From Loripinus fragilis (lineage: Eukaryota; Mollusca; Bivalvia; Lucinida; Lucinidae), in assembly GCA_964019695.1 (NCBI GenBank), contig OZ026524.1, positions 25,150,164 to 25,214,163 on the forward strand: DNA of 64,000 nt, in the 5' to 3' direction. The position numbers and the translations under genes are program-made. The notes below the pieces were generated by a model. The model was not told the origin of the DNA, searched no databases, and saw only the letters and a list, made by a program, of their open reading frames with translations. Positions 34,078 to 44,759 of this stretch are shown here, piece by piece. Numbering within the stretch: position 1 is the first letter of the stretch; each line of letters opens with the position of its first letter.

Positions 34078-34275
34078 TCGAACCCTCGTGGCCTAGTGAT
34101 TAGCGTGTTGGACTATGGAGAGGGTGATATATACACAATATCATAATACATGTAGTAACTTGATCTGACGTACTGTATCGCGTCGAGTGGATGAGGTCTT
34201 ACCATCGGTTCACCCAAGATACGCAGCGTCGAGGGTGATCCAATGGTATGGCCTCAACCACGAGACGTGATACTG
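34078..34275 (+). repeat. tRNA-like repeat fragment
   Basis: CTCGTGGCCTAGTGATTAGCG resembles a tRNA 5' half with A box. CCAATGGTATGGCCTCAACCACGAG at about 34240 is its rough inverse, making a loose hairpin. Possible SINE or decayed tRNA-like element. Confidence 0.35.
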
Positions 34276-34579
34276 TACGCCAGATGAAGTTACTATTATG
34301 ATAATATGTTTATTATATGCCCTTTTTTCTGACATTCTTTCTGATTTTAAAACCTGTTTTTGGTCTTTAATCCCGAAAAATTGCGGGAACGTTTGCCATA
34401 ACGTTACGTTTCTTGACGTCATGTCAACATGTTTTCCTTCTCTGGTTACATGCTTGCAATTTACTTTGCGTAAAGTCGCCTCAAAAGCAGGTAACCGACG
34501 TTAGCCTCGTTTTAAAGGATAGTGAACCTCAGTTCGTTGATCCGGCTTTTTGTATCAGATGGCCAGAAAACAGACAGTT

Positions 34580-34750
34580 CTAAAGTCGTATCAGTGATCG
34601 GTATATAATAAAAGCAAAATGTCAAAATATTAATCTCTGGAAACTAGTTTGAGCTGGTTTTCATCCTATATTAACATGTAGACATAAGGGGTCTATGAAT
34701 ACAAATTGGGTCAATCAGGAGACAGGATTATCTCAAGTCATATACGGGAA
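34580..34750 (-). repeat. Repeat family also at 31255-31400 and 35575-35650
   Basis: Contains the inverse of TTATATGACTTGAGAGAATC...TGTCTTCATAAATC...TATGTCTAC (35575) and of the AACTGGTTTTCATCCTAT-like part seen near 31370. Three copies in two orientations. Confidence 0.5.
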
Positions 34751-34765
34751 CGTATTATTTATATA

Positions 34766-35232
34766 CAGCCAACTCACTTTATAACGACAATGTTTGTTCC
34801 AAGCTTTCTTTGACGTTAAAGTGAATTTGCTGTTATAAGGAAATTCTGACCAGTACCAGATTTCAACATCATAATCATTTGGTAAAAGAAACATCATACG
34901 AATGAACAAAAATGCTATTATTCTAAGTGTATAAATCTGTTCAATTTCATATTGCATCAAAATGCACAAAGCTTCCCTCTTATCAAATGTGACAGAAGCC
35001 TGTTCGTGCAAAATACCTTGACCTGATCACAAAATTGTCTGACACATGGTAAAATTTCTGTTATAATAAATTTATTAAATAGAAAAGTTCCCAGAAGTTA
35101 CTGTCGGTGTCGTTAAGTGAATATTCTGTTATAAAGAGGGAATTTTAATGAAAACAGAATCTTTCCCAGCAAATTTACGTCGGATATTGAAAATTCTGTT
35201 ATAACGAGTGACGTTATAAAGAGTTTTGACTG
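34766..35232. mobile_element. pogo/Tigger-like MITE, 467 bp
   Basis: Ends CAGCCAACTCACTTTATAACG and its complement AGAGTTTTGACTG with TA at 34764-34765 and 35233-35234. Repeated TGTTATAA(A/C)GAG words lie inside, typical of pogo-like repeats. No transposase. Confidence 0.7.
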
Positions 35233-35516
35233 TATCACACATTGGAACACCAAGAAGGTACAATAATAATTCAATACAACATATTATAATCTGAAGCTTG
35301 TTTTTAAAACTATTGGGCTTCGACGCGAGAAAATCTGCCTTCGGCTTTCTGACCAGGTAAGATTAAAATCATGCAGTCTGCCCAGCTATAGAGACTAGCG
35401 AGACTATTGAACTTTCACATGTAGCAAGTTCACCTATTATACTTCCTTGTGTGAAAAGCAAAGAGGCTGGTCCCTTTTTTGTTTTTCTGCGTGCAACAAA
35501 GTCGGATTTTCTCAAA

Positions 35517-35563
35517 GTAAGTAAGGGTGCAAAGATCAGGAATCGATACAATCAAGTACCACA
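35517..35563 (-). repeat. Penelope-like 3' tail scrap
   Basis: The ~47-bp GTAAGGGTGCAAAGATCAGG...ATCGATACAATCAAGTACCAC matches the outer end of the Penelope-like remnants at 48290 and 53862, in the same orientation. It identifies the repeat's 3' end. Confidence 0.6.
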
Positions 35564-35663
35564 CCAAGTCGGAATTGTTATATGACTTGAGAGAATCCTG
35601 TCTCCTGACTGGCCCTATTTGTCTTCATAAATCCCTTATGTCTACCTGTAAAAGTAATGAAAA

Positions 35664-35762
35664 TTACCTGTTGTCAGAGAAAACACATGTTACCCGACAT
35701 TGAGATTGCAATTTTCGCAATCTTGTTGTCGGGTAACATGTGTTTTCTCTGAAAACAGGTAG
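35664..35762. mobile_element. Hairpin MITE with ~48-bp arms
   Basis: TACCTGTTGTCAGAGAAAAC...CATGTTACCCGACA and its complement meet at GATTGCAATTTTCGCAATC, itself a small perfect hairpin. It follows directly on the 35575 repeat. Confidence 0.75.
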
Positions 35763-36108
35763 TAGTTTTAATTTAAATATTTTAACGCTTTGCCTGCTGG
35801 TGCTTTTTGCTATAGTTTGGGTCCAGATTAGGGCCTCTATAACATCGGAACAACGTCAAGACTGAAATGGATCTAAACTGTCAGACACACTGATTTTGTT
35901 AAAAGGTTAATTTCGAAAATAGAAATATCAGCAGACAACAAAAAGCATGCTGAAGTTCCCAGCAAAGCATTTGTTTAATATCTTAATAGTTGTCATATTT
36001 TGTATTAGTCCTTGATTAAATCAATAATAGCAATACTTAATTGACAATTGTAAGCAACAGGCTGAAGTGTCGATGCTTGGTGGACATAAAATGTTTTCAA
36101 AATATATA

Positions 36109-37247
36109 AATGGGGTGATCAGAAAGTTTGCTGAAAAATAGTTACCATTTCTACATCGTTTGATCAATAGAGCTAGAGTTACAGCACATAATATTGCAAC
36201 ACATATGCAGTTGATCAGTTAAAACATGCCGCAAGTTGATGTTAGTCGTCTACCTGCGTTTCAGCTGTCGTCCAGGCAACACCATGTAGCGCTGAACCGG
36301 CCCATTTACGTCGCATTTTGAGGTTTTACTACACAACCGATTAAACTCCAACGTTTCGTAATATTTTGTTATGCTGTGATAGCCTATATTGGGTTCCATG
36401 CATATTTAACGACATAATTACTCCTCTCTATGCAAATTTTCAAAGATTTATATCTAGCCGATGGTGTTCTAAATTGAAACGAATAACAGTCATGTCAAAA
36501 AGGCAAAGCATTCAAATTCAATGGACCCATTGACTGTTTTGGCATGTCAATTCTTTAAAATAAACTATTTGTACACACTTTGAAAAAACAACCTTTCTCA
36601 GGACAATAGATCTAATATTGATAGTTAAGTCCGATATTATAAATATTGTGATGAAATAGGTTTTTTATTTAAAATTCACAAAAACTCGAAAAATTGACGC
36701 ATTTTAGACCTGCCCTTCTGACTGAAACCTATTGATTTGAATACACAGCGCAGCGGAATAGCATAATATCCTCACATTATGTTCAATATACCGAGTAGGC
36801 GGCAATCGAAAACGCTATCAACAATCGACGAGCCCGTTTCAAAAATGGATAGAAACAGAGTTTTTGATTGCCATTTGTCGCCACTGTGGCGACAAATGGC
36901 AATCGAAAACTCTATTTCTAGCGATTTTTGATCTACGTTTCTCGATAGTATTGGCGTTTTCGATTGCCGCCTACCCGGTGTGTTCAAAGAGGGGCGGAAC
37001 ATTACTATCCGTTAACAATCAATTCAAACACAACTACGAGCTTTTGCTCCGATAAGCAACCCAGGGGTACAGATGGGCCCGTTCCAGCGAAGTGACGTCA
37101 CAGCGGCGCCTCGTGCTCACATATTCTAAAGTTCAATTTCAGTCAACTTGCTATGAATGGTAGTTTATATCTTTGAGTTTTCATAGCAATCGATTAAAGC
37201 AATGCGATTTAATCGCACTTGTCCGCAAACTTTCTGATCACCCCTCG
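36109..37247. mobile_element. Mariner-like non-autonomous element, 1139 bp, TA TSD
   Basis: Right end TTTCTGATCACCCCTCG (to 37247) and left end AATGGGGTGATCAGAAAG (36109) are inverted repeats with TA at 36107-36108 and 37248-37249. The left tip has drifted from CGAGGGG. A short ATG frame at 36226 (MPQVDVSRLPAFQL...) could be an old transposase N-terminus but stops within about 35 codons. The centre is occupied by a long palindrome (36790-36981). Confidence 0.7.
36790..36981. mobile_element. 192-bp palindrome inside the mariner-like element
   Basis: Arms begin ACCGAGTAGGCGGCAATCGA and end in its complement. The exact centre is CCATTTGTCGCCACTGTGGC...GACAAATGG at 36871-36899. Arms share several GGCAATCGAAAACG words. 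Probably a separate foldback MITE inserted into the larger element. Confidence 0.75.
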
Positions 37248-37344
37248 TACAATGCAAAACAAAACTAACATTTTTGTATGGGTCAGTCCACCCACATCGG
37301 GCATAAGTTTCAAATTCTTGCATGTAGATCCATGAAAAAGATAC

Positions 37345-38060
37345 ATAATTTATCATATGACTTCGCGACTGGGAGTGAAATAACGCCTTGCAATAAATAA
37401 AGTTGTTTAAGATTTTCGGTTATTGTTATGACGTCCATATCAGCGTTGCGTACATTTAAGAAATGAATTCGATTTTTGGAAGGTTCATGGAAATCATGAA
37501 TACTTCGGGTCTCTTGCAATGTAAGTGAAGCCAAGCTTCACGTTAACTTTGCAAGATACCCGAAGTATTCATGATTCCACGAACCTTCCAAAATTGAATT
37601 TATTACTTATATTTACACTTTATATTATCAGTCAAGTATCAATTTTCAATTTTCACCTAACTTGTATGGTTTTCCAGATTTTTGAATTAAATCAGACATA
37701 ACGTAGGGTTTGGAACAGCCAAAACGCCACATTTCCGCGCTTAACGTCATGGCGATACGTGTTCAACGTCACGCAAACGTCAGTAAACAAGCAACGTTAT
37801 TGGATGGACTTGACGTTAGCCCGCTCAAATGGCGCGTGTGTGGTAGTGGCTTAAATCGATTTGTTCATGAAGGTATGAACAACATCTCAAATGTAGAGGT
37901 TCATGTAAAGACTCGCAGTGGAAATGTAAATATAACTGTTATGACACAATTATAACGTTTTTACGGCAGAAATGTGATTTCAAAGTAATCTTAATATAGA
38001 ATCTAACATTCGTGCTCTTGCATTATTGAATTTATTAAACTCGTTGCGAAAAAGAGATAA
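37345..38060 (-). mobile_element. Element related to the 334-bp insert at 58 kb
   Basis: The left edge ATCATATGACTTCGCGACTG...GGAGTGAAATAACGCC and right part (ACGTTTTTACGGCAGAAATG..., ...TATTGAATTTATTAAACTCG) match the reverse complement of 58062-58365. A separate hairpin (37478-37605: GGAAGGTTC...CATGAATACTTCGGGT and complement) sits inside. Confidence 0.6.
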
Positions 38061-38549
38061 AAATGTATCGATTGTCGGCCGATGTTCGCCTGGATTGTTG
38101 GCCCTTATAAGCCACGCCACATATTCTTATTGTGTGCATGTTTAACTTATTTTAAACTTTCTGCTTTCTCTGAATGTTTTCTTCTATATATTTAATTCAA
38201 ACTGTCACTTCTATTATTTTACAAGAGGTGTTTCTTGTCTATTTGAACAAATTTGAAATTATCGTTTTTCATTCATTTCTCCTTATATTTTGTTATAATT
38301 GATTTGCATACAATGATTAATCTGAATTCCAGGAATACGCAGGCATTAAGAAAATAGCTCGTAGCTTTACTCACAAACAAGCTCATCAAACTAAAAGTTT
38401 TTGGGGTCAATCTGAAAAATAGGCAGAACACTATCGAAGTGCGGACAGGGCTAGCTCTTGAGCGTCTCTGGTGAGTCTGCACATTTGCACTCACGCTTGA
38501 GTCTACACCGTTGTACAAAAATCTATGCCTATTGACTGTATGATTTCTT

Positions 38550-39335
38550 TATAAGCTTTCATTTATTTTACTTTTGATGACACTGAGCGCACATACCGTC
38601 AGTAACATTGCAGTTTATGGCTCTGCCACGCAATGGGCGATTTAATTAATGGTTTAGCCGAAAAATCCCTCACAGTTGTGGAGTTTGACAGTGACAGATG
38701 TTTTTTTCTATTGTGACTGCCTAACTTGGGGGAATTCTGCATGTCTAAGCACAGTTGCAGTTATGTTATCATAGTCCCATGAAATAACATGCAAAAACGA
38801 TTACTACTCTCTTTGTTTTCTAAGCAGAGAAGGCTCTGGCGAGTCTGTACATTTGCACAAGCTCACCTGAGTCTTTTTCACAGTACTGAATATCATGTGC
38901 TGGCTCAAATGGCGATTTGTGTACAATTTATAGGAACAGTGAATGCTGTGGTAAGGCTGCACCAGCAACCATTGCACATCAAGGCAACCATCAGTGCGTT
39001 GTATCAATGCGTAAAAATGCTCCCAGTTCATTGTAATAAAATTCCTAAATAAAACGTTAGCTAGTTTACCAAAAATACAAAGTGGTAATCGTTTTTGGAT
39101 GTTATAAATGTAAATATGATAACAGATGTGCTTTGACATGCATTTTCCCCTCAATTTAGGCAGTTACACTAGAAAAAGCACCTGACATGGCAAAAGTCCA
39201 GACTTGTGCTGAATTTGCCCTCCAAACCATGAATTAAATCATCAATTGCTTGGCAGAGCCATAAACTGCAATGTTACCGATGGTCTGAGCGCCAGGTGTC
39301 ATCACAAATAAAATAAAAGCAAGCTTATAAATAAA
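38550..39335. mobile_element. Foldback-type element with ~100-bp inverted repeats
   Basis: AACATTGCAGTTTATGGCTC...TGCCACGCAATGGGCGATTT near 38610 is the complement of 39215-39290; similarity extends outward through ATAAGC/TTTATTTTA to both ends. The interior carries a short repeat (TGGTGAGTCTGCACATTTGC type) also seen at about 38465 and 49965. No transposase. Confidence 0.65.
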
Positions 39336-39603
39336 TCATAAAGTCGCCAGGTATATATTTTTTTACCTTTTACGCCAACACCAGTGCGGAAAATTGCCAC
39401 CACCAGCTCGTTGTAGCAACTACCGGTGCTTTTACATTGACCAGTGTGATAACTGACGTAGTTTTATCGAATAAGATGTAAAGCATGAAATTCCTTTTCT
39501 TTGTAAAAAATGTTTATGGCTTAACTCATGTATGCCTTATGAAATTCGCCATTCTTATAAAGTAAGCCAGTCCATTTCCGCTTTAAGGGTAGAACATTCT
39601 GTA

Positions 39604-39676
39604 AGCAAACAGTGGAGACGCAGATTAGACGCTGTGTTTTGCCGCGTCTGATTTGGGTCTGCACTGTTTGTCTATG
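39604..39676. repeat. Short hairpin family H3, copy 3, split by a SINE
   Basis: GCAAACAGTGGAGACGCAGA...GTCTGATTTGGGTCTGCACT then GTTTGTCTATG. The terminal word is duplicated at 39879-39890 on the other side of the SINE. Confidence 0.6.
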
Positions 39677-39878
39677 GTAGCGCAGTGGCTCAGTGGTAGA
39701 GCGCTTGACTCGAGACCGAAGGGCCGTGGGTTTGAGCTTCACCGGCGTCACTGCGTTGTGTCATTGAGCAAGACGCATTAATCCTTGCTTAGTACTGGTT
39801 CAACTCAGGAAGACCCGTCCCAACATAACTGAAAAAATTGTTGACTGGGACGTAAAGAATCAATCAAACAAACAAAAG
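39677..39878 (+). repeat. tRNA-derived SINE, copy 2, full length (202 bp)
   Basis: The head has A box TGGCTCAGTGGTAGAGCG and B box GGGTTTGAGCTTC. The body and the CAAACAAACAAAA tail match copy 1. Flanks TGTTTGTCTATG (39665-39676) and TGTTTGCCTATG (39879-39890) form a 12-bp target duplication with one mismatch, so both ends are certain. Because the head is tRNA-like a scanner might call a tRNA gene; the fold is degraded and the TSD shows retroposition. Confidence 0.85.
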
Positions 39879-40077
39879 TGTTTGCCTATGTCTCCACTGA
39901 ATGGACGCTAGGCTTATAAGGCTTATGTATGTTTCATGTTTGTCTTTGTTATAATGCTTTGTCTGTTCCCTGTAGCCGTGTGATCACATGTCCTCTTGGC
40001 TTTCTTGTGTGTTGCGCTTTCACGTGTTTGTATCGTTTGCCCATATGGTATCCCGGGTCAGGTTGTGGTTATATATA

Positions 40078-40906
40078 CTAAGGGACTTTAAAACGCACCA
40101 TTTTACATTCTCAGTGTCTTCCACATGATTGATTTGTGGATGTTTTCTTTGTCATTTTTATCCTCTTGCAAAATGGACTATGATTTGCCATGATTTCGAT
40201 TTGCTCATGCTGTTTATTCTGATGTAATATTGACGTAAGTGTTTTTTCAACAATTGTCGTCTAACAAATGTGAATTTGATTCAATTTGAAAACAAATACT
40301 TTTAGGTGGTAGCCAGATGTCTTAAAACAAATGGAAAAAAAACACACAATTTTTTTCAGAAATAATCGTTTTATTACACTTCCACTCGCAGCGTTTCGTT
40401 GCTAACGCCAGTCTTAAATTTTCAAACATCAATAACAGATGATTGACGTCCGCGCATGTCGTGATACTTTTGTCTTTTATGCAACTGATTGAGGAGTATC
40501 TGTTGGCAACAAAAATATTTTTTTTTATTATACCTGATCCCTATGATATAAACGGCCAATTACGTCAAAAATCAATGACGTCATGTTGACGTAAAATGAA
40601 CGTTGCCAGAGGCCTAAAACTTCATGATTTGATTTTGTCATCCTTTTGCTTTCAAGATCAAACATCGGTTCGAAAACTTTTTTCGTTCATTATGGAAGGT
40701 ATGGGTACTCTCTGTGATTTTTGAATTTGAGTTGTGTCAGAACTAACGCGACGTCACGGCAATCATAAGCCACAGCGTTTCGATTTTCTTATTGAATGCA
40801 AGCTAAATGACGGAACTTGTCAATTTTATCTTTCACATAATGAAAATATCCAATTTTCTACATAACTTAGCATTCAAGCAGGTGGTGCGTTTTTAATGTC
40901 CTTCAG
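40078..40906 (+). mobile_element. 829-bp non-autonomous element N1, copy 1
   Basis: Ends CTAAGGGACTTTAAAACGCA and GGTGCGTTTTTAATGTCCTTCAG are inverted repeats, flanked by TATA on both sides (TA-type target). No ORF over 60 codons with a motif. Near-identical in layout to the copy at 43945, same orientation. TIR style suggests Tc1/mariner relatives. Confidence 0.8.
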
Positions 40907-41264
40907 TATACTTACAATAATCAACAGTTTTATCAAATATGTACAGCAGATGACTTAAGCCGCAACATTTCCGGATGCAGTTTTCTTTGCTGCGTTATAA
41001 GGTTTAAGTTCCCTTTAGGATTGAAAGGCCCCTTTCTTCAAACTTTATTGAAATGCAAACAGGTGTTACTATAGTATTAGCCTATTAGCATTGGAGAGGC
41101 GTGACATGGCAAATCCGACAGAATGAGTATCTGCAATCCAGTCTATGTCTTTGTAGTACGCTCAGTGGGTAGCGAAGGATCCAAGCTATCCTCGTGCGTA
41201 CGACAAATACTCTTGCCAGACTGTCTGACGGCAGCAGGCCCCTATATAAGAACGCGTAATTAAA

Positions 41265-41410
41265 CAATAGTTTTCTTACTTATCACATATGTTTGGGTGC
41301 TCAAATGAACCGTCTTAATAAGACGGTTCATTTGAGCACCCAAAACATACGTTACAAACTGATGGGTAAGAAAATAAACATTTTTACGCTAAAAATGTGT
41401 TCATCTTGAG
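41265..41410. mobile_element. Hairpin MITE family H1, copy 4
   Basis: The cleanest palindrome of the family: GGGTGCTCAAATGAACCGTC...GACGGTTCATTTGAGCACCC, perfect ~27-bp arms, then TGATGGGTAAGAAAAT and TTTTTACGCTAAAA. Confidence 0.8.
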
Positions 41411-42618
41411 CTACATGTATGTGCCGTCACTGACGCACAGCTCCTCATTGTTGGTTTTCTTTTCTCGCGACTCATAAGTTGCGAGAACATAATTATAGTA
41501 ATACATCAATAATTTATTGTATTTCAAGTTTGTCTGGATTGTAATCGAAGACGTGTGAGGAAGATTAAAATATCTGTTCTGACCAAACTTTGAAGGCACT
41601 TGATTTAATTTACTTAGAAATCATATGCATATGTGTGGATGAAAGCTGATTATTTGCAAATTTCTGACTTTTAATTCAGACTTAAAGGTTAATACTTGCA
41701 CTATGCGATTAAAGTAATATTTTCAAAATTAATGATCACTTTCATTTGGAGATTCTGAAAATTGAATAGATCAAAGAAGTTCAAATTTATAATCTGCCTT
41801 ATTCCCAATTTTGAGGCTGACTTTCAATGGAAAGTCATACCCAAAGTCATGAATTCCGGAATAATCCTGAAAACTTATACTATTGTGTATACAGTTTTGT
41901 ATTGAAAAACGTGAAGCGTATGCTTTTATCGTGTACGGTTATAAATCTTAAATGTGAGTGGTAATTAATCTACTGCACACAACTGTAAATTCCGATATTT
42001 CGTAAATGAAACCCTCGCGAAACGGAAAAATCTCTCCGTCTCTTATATACTGAAGAATCCGACGAACGTGATCATCGAGGCTTGACATAACTGAAAACGA
42101 ATTGGAAACGAACCCAGAACGAGTTAATAGCGTACGAGCAACGTCCAATTATCAAGAAACGATCTCTCAACGAGCGCTTACCGTGCTGTGCGTGCTCTCA
42201 GCGTGCGCTCTGCGAATACAGGGTAGTGTGCGTATCCGAACTGATCCAGTGTCGTGCTGTTATATAAACGAGAACTGAAGCCTCAAAGTCTTTCTTTTTA
42301 TTGTCAGCTTGTTTAAGCATTTCTGCCTTTTGTAAACATTTGAATAATACATATACATATATACAAAATGGGCTGCAGATGTGATGTACTAAAGAGCACA
42401 ACCAACAGCGTCCAAAATGATACTCGGGCCATTGACCATTCGGCCACTTAATGTCCAAGAAGCTATGTGTAACTACTGCCCAAGTCTGTCTCAGATGCAA
42501 TCATTCGATTAAGCTAGCTTTGTACTCTTTCGTGTATTAGAGTTACAGGAATAGTACCGTGGACTTCCCGATGCCTACAAATTACCACAGTTTGGTTGAA
42601 AGAATACCACCGTTGGGA
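41410..42618. other. Region upstream of the sulfotransferase exon
   Basis: No gene assigned. A 66-codon minus frame at 41948-42148 is non-repetitive (contains SSLDDHVRRILQYIRDGEIF) but matches nothing I know. The 42150-42260 stretch is locally richer in CpG (GCGTGCGCTCTGCG), as promoters can be. Confidence 0.3.
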
Positions 42619-42722
42619 TAATGAACCGTTATCGTACTGTGGACGCGCAAACCGTTCGAGTTGCGTTCAGTAACGAACCGTTAATGTACTGCGGACACGC
42701 AAACCTTTCGTATTGTTCAAAG
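42619..42722 (+). promoter_or_regulatory. 52-bp direct duplication ~140 bp upstream of exon 1
   Basis: TAATGAACCGTTATCGTACT... (42619) repeats as TAACGAACCGTTAATGTACT... (42671), each with GTGGACGCGCAAACC-like CpG words. Proximity to the first coding ATG suggests promoter or 5' UTR sequence; no TATA box was identified. Regulatory role is inference. Confidence 0.35.
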
Positions 42723-42857
42723 ATTAATATCACCCGTGATAAGTTTCCCAGGAATCTGAAATGGCGGATTACTTCCAAAGAGGCTAGCTCAAGAACACCC
42801 AAGGATTGGTCAGTGCTATCATAATATTTTGATATTTAGCGATTGAAGTTGCTGATA

Positions 42858-42978
42858 ATGACTTTGCCACCAGCTATGAGAAGGTTTATATTTGTGACTG
42901 CATATGGTGCAGCCGCCATGCTTTTATTATACGGAACAGCCAGCTTATACGTGATTGTTAAGGATTTCGCAATAAAAG
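42858..42978 (+). CDS. Carbohydrate sulfotransferase, exon 1 (signal anchor)
   Basis: The ATG at 42858 is the first in this frame (a second Met follows six codons later). It opens 40 codons: a short basic tail (MTLPPAMRR), then a ~25-residue hydrophobic segment (FIFVTAYGAAAMLLLYGTAS, then LYVIV) and KDFAIK. That is the layout of a type II Golgi signal anchor: cytosolic N-terminus, one membrane helix, lumenal stem. The exon ends AAAAG at 42978 before a good donor GTAAAA, in phase 1. The phase matches the acceptor at 58853, where the split codon becomes Glu. It lies between two N1 elements and 25 bp before a (GA)n tract. Without exon 2 it would be only a predicted anchor; the pairing makes it a sulfotransferase start. 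Intermediate exons cannot be excluded. Confidence 0.6.
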
Positions 42979-43003
42979 GTAAAACTAAAAATTTCAGTTT
43001 AAA

Positions 43004-43004
43004 C

Positions 43005-43037
<33 letters not shown>

Positions 43038-43169
43038 GAGAGAGGGGTGGGGAGAGATGGAGAGATGAGCCAGCACACAATCTCGGGCCACCATCGACCT
43101 GCCAGCAAAACGCTATGTAAATGGCGTTTCGTCAGCGGCCCGACGTTGGCCCTCTCTTATGTGCCTACT

Positions 43170-43211
<42 letters not shown>
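43004..43211 (+). repeat. Two (GA)n tracts just inside intron 1
   Basis: GA-rich runs at 43004-43060 and a pure run at 43172-43211, separated by ~110 bp of mixed sequence. The Arg-Glu frame running through them is the repeat read past the exon 1 donor, not coding. Confidence 0.9.
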
Positions 43212-43214
<3 letters not shown>

Positions 43215-43219
43215 ACACT

Positions 43220-43940
43220 GTTTATCTTGTCCATTGCAAATGTCCGTTTGTTTACTGTAAAATCTAATATTTTGCGATTGAGCAGAATCCTCTTAAATTG
43301 CTTTTTTTTAATTCATATTTGAAAGGGGGTTCTGGTTACCTGTATTTTCAAGGATTGATTATTTGCAGACTGGGAACTACTGGAGTATAGCCCTTCAAAT
43401 GGAACACTGTTTTTCAGCAATAACATTAAATCTAAAATGCGAATTTAATATTTAATTCGAAATATATATTAAAACAAAAAAAACATAATTAAAAACATTT
43501 TTTGGAAGTTTGCATGCAGTTTCATAAATGCTGTGATAGGATGGAATTTTAACTTTATATTTTGGACCAAATAATATTCCCCTCTAGTACCTTGAGCGAA
43601 ACGGATCAATGACTATCAGTTGAACATAAAACCATGTATATACTAATATAAGACAATTTACAACAATGCTTCAATGGTTTGAAATGTAGCTACATATTGG
43701 CTTGCGTTGCAGTTTACCAGCCTAGTCAATAATGTTTAAGTTATTATTTCCAACCTTGTCACAAAAATGGTGACCCAATAGAAAGGCAATTATTCGTAGA
43801 CCTATAAAAGCAGCTTGGATTGCATCGTAAGCCGCACAATTTGATGCCTTCAACAAGATAATTGTCTGCTGTAATCTCTGAGGGATATTCTATAGATGAG
43901 CAAATACTGGTATATCTACCCAGGCGAATTGCACCCAAAG
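43220..43940. other. Intron sequence, nothing recognised
   Basis: AT-rich, no repeat shared elsewhere was noticed, no ORF of note. Confidence 0.35.
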
Positions 43941-43944
43941 TATA

Positions 43945-44756
43945 CTGAGGGACTTTAGAAACGCACAATTTTACATTCACTGTCTCTTCCACATGATAGA
44001 TTTGAGGATGTTTTCTTTATCATTTTTATCCACTTGCAAAATGGCTATGATTTGCTGTGATTTTCATTTGCTCATGCTGTTCATTCTGACGTAATATCTG
44101 CGTATGTGTTTTTCAACAATTGTCGTCTGACAAATTTGAATTTGATTCGATTTGAAAACAAAAACTTTTATGTGGTAGCCAGATGTCTTAACAAATGGAA
44201 AAACATAAAAGTTTTCAGAAATAATGGTTTTATTACACTCCCACTCGCAGCGAGTCTTTGCTAACGTCAGTGTTAAATTTTCAAACATCAATAACAGCCG
44301 GTTGACGTCCGCTCATGTCGCTACACTTTTGTCTTTTTTGCAACTGATTGAGGAGTATCTGTTGGCAATAAAAATATTTTGATTATTCCTGATCTTTAGG
44401 ATATAAACGGCCAAATACGTCAAAAATCAATGACGTCATGTAGACGTAATGAACGTTGCCAGAAATCTAAAACTTAATAATTGATTTTGTCTTTCCTTTT
44501 GCTTTCAAGAACAAACATGGGTTCGAAAACTTTTTTATCACTCATAATGAAAGGTATTGGTACTCTGTGACTTTTTGACTGTGAGTTGTCTCAGAATTAT
44601 CGCGACGTCACGGCAATCATAAGCCACAGCGTTTCGATTTTCTTATTGAATGCAAGCTAAATGACGGAACTTGTCAATTTTTTTCACATAATAAAATATT
44701 CAATTTTCGACATAAATTAGCATTTAAGCAGGTGGTGCGTTTTTAAAGTCCTTTAG
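43945..44756 (+). mobile_element. 812-bp non-autonomous element N1, copy 2
   Basis: Ends CTGAGGGACTTTAGAAACGC and GGTGCGTTTTTAAAGTCCTTTAG, TATA on each side. It aligns with 40078-40906 along its full length (for example TGCAACTGATTGAGGAGTAT, ATCATAAGCCACAGCGTTTC) with small indels only. Confidence 0.8.
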
Positions 44757-44759
44757 TAT

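Noticed and set aside
39677..39750. Functional tRNA gene
   Set aside because: Only A and B boxes are tRNA-like; a 12-bp target duplication and A-rich tail show a SINE.
43004..43322. Continuation of the exon 1 frame through Arg-Glu repeats as one 159-codon protein
   Set aside because: A clear GTAAAA donor precedes it, the repeat is (GA)n, and the phase-matched acceptor at 58853 gives a better protein.
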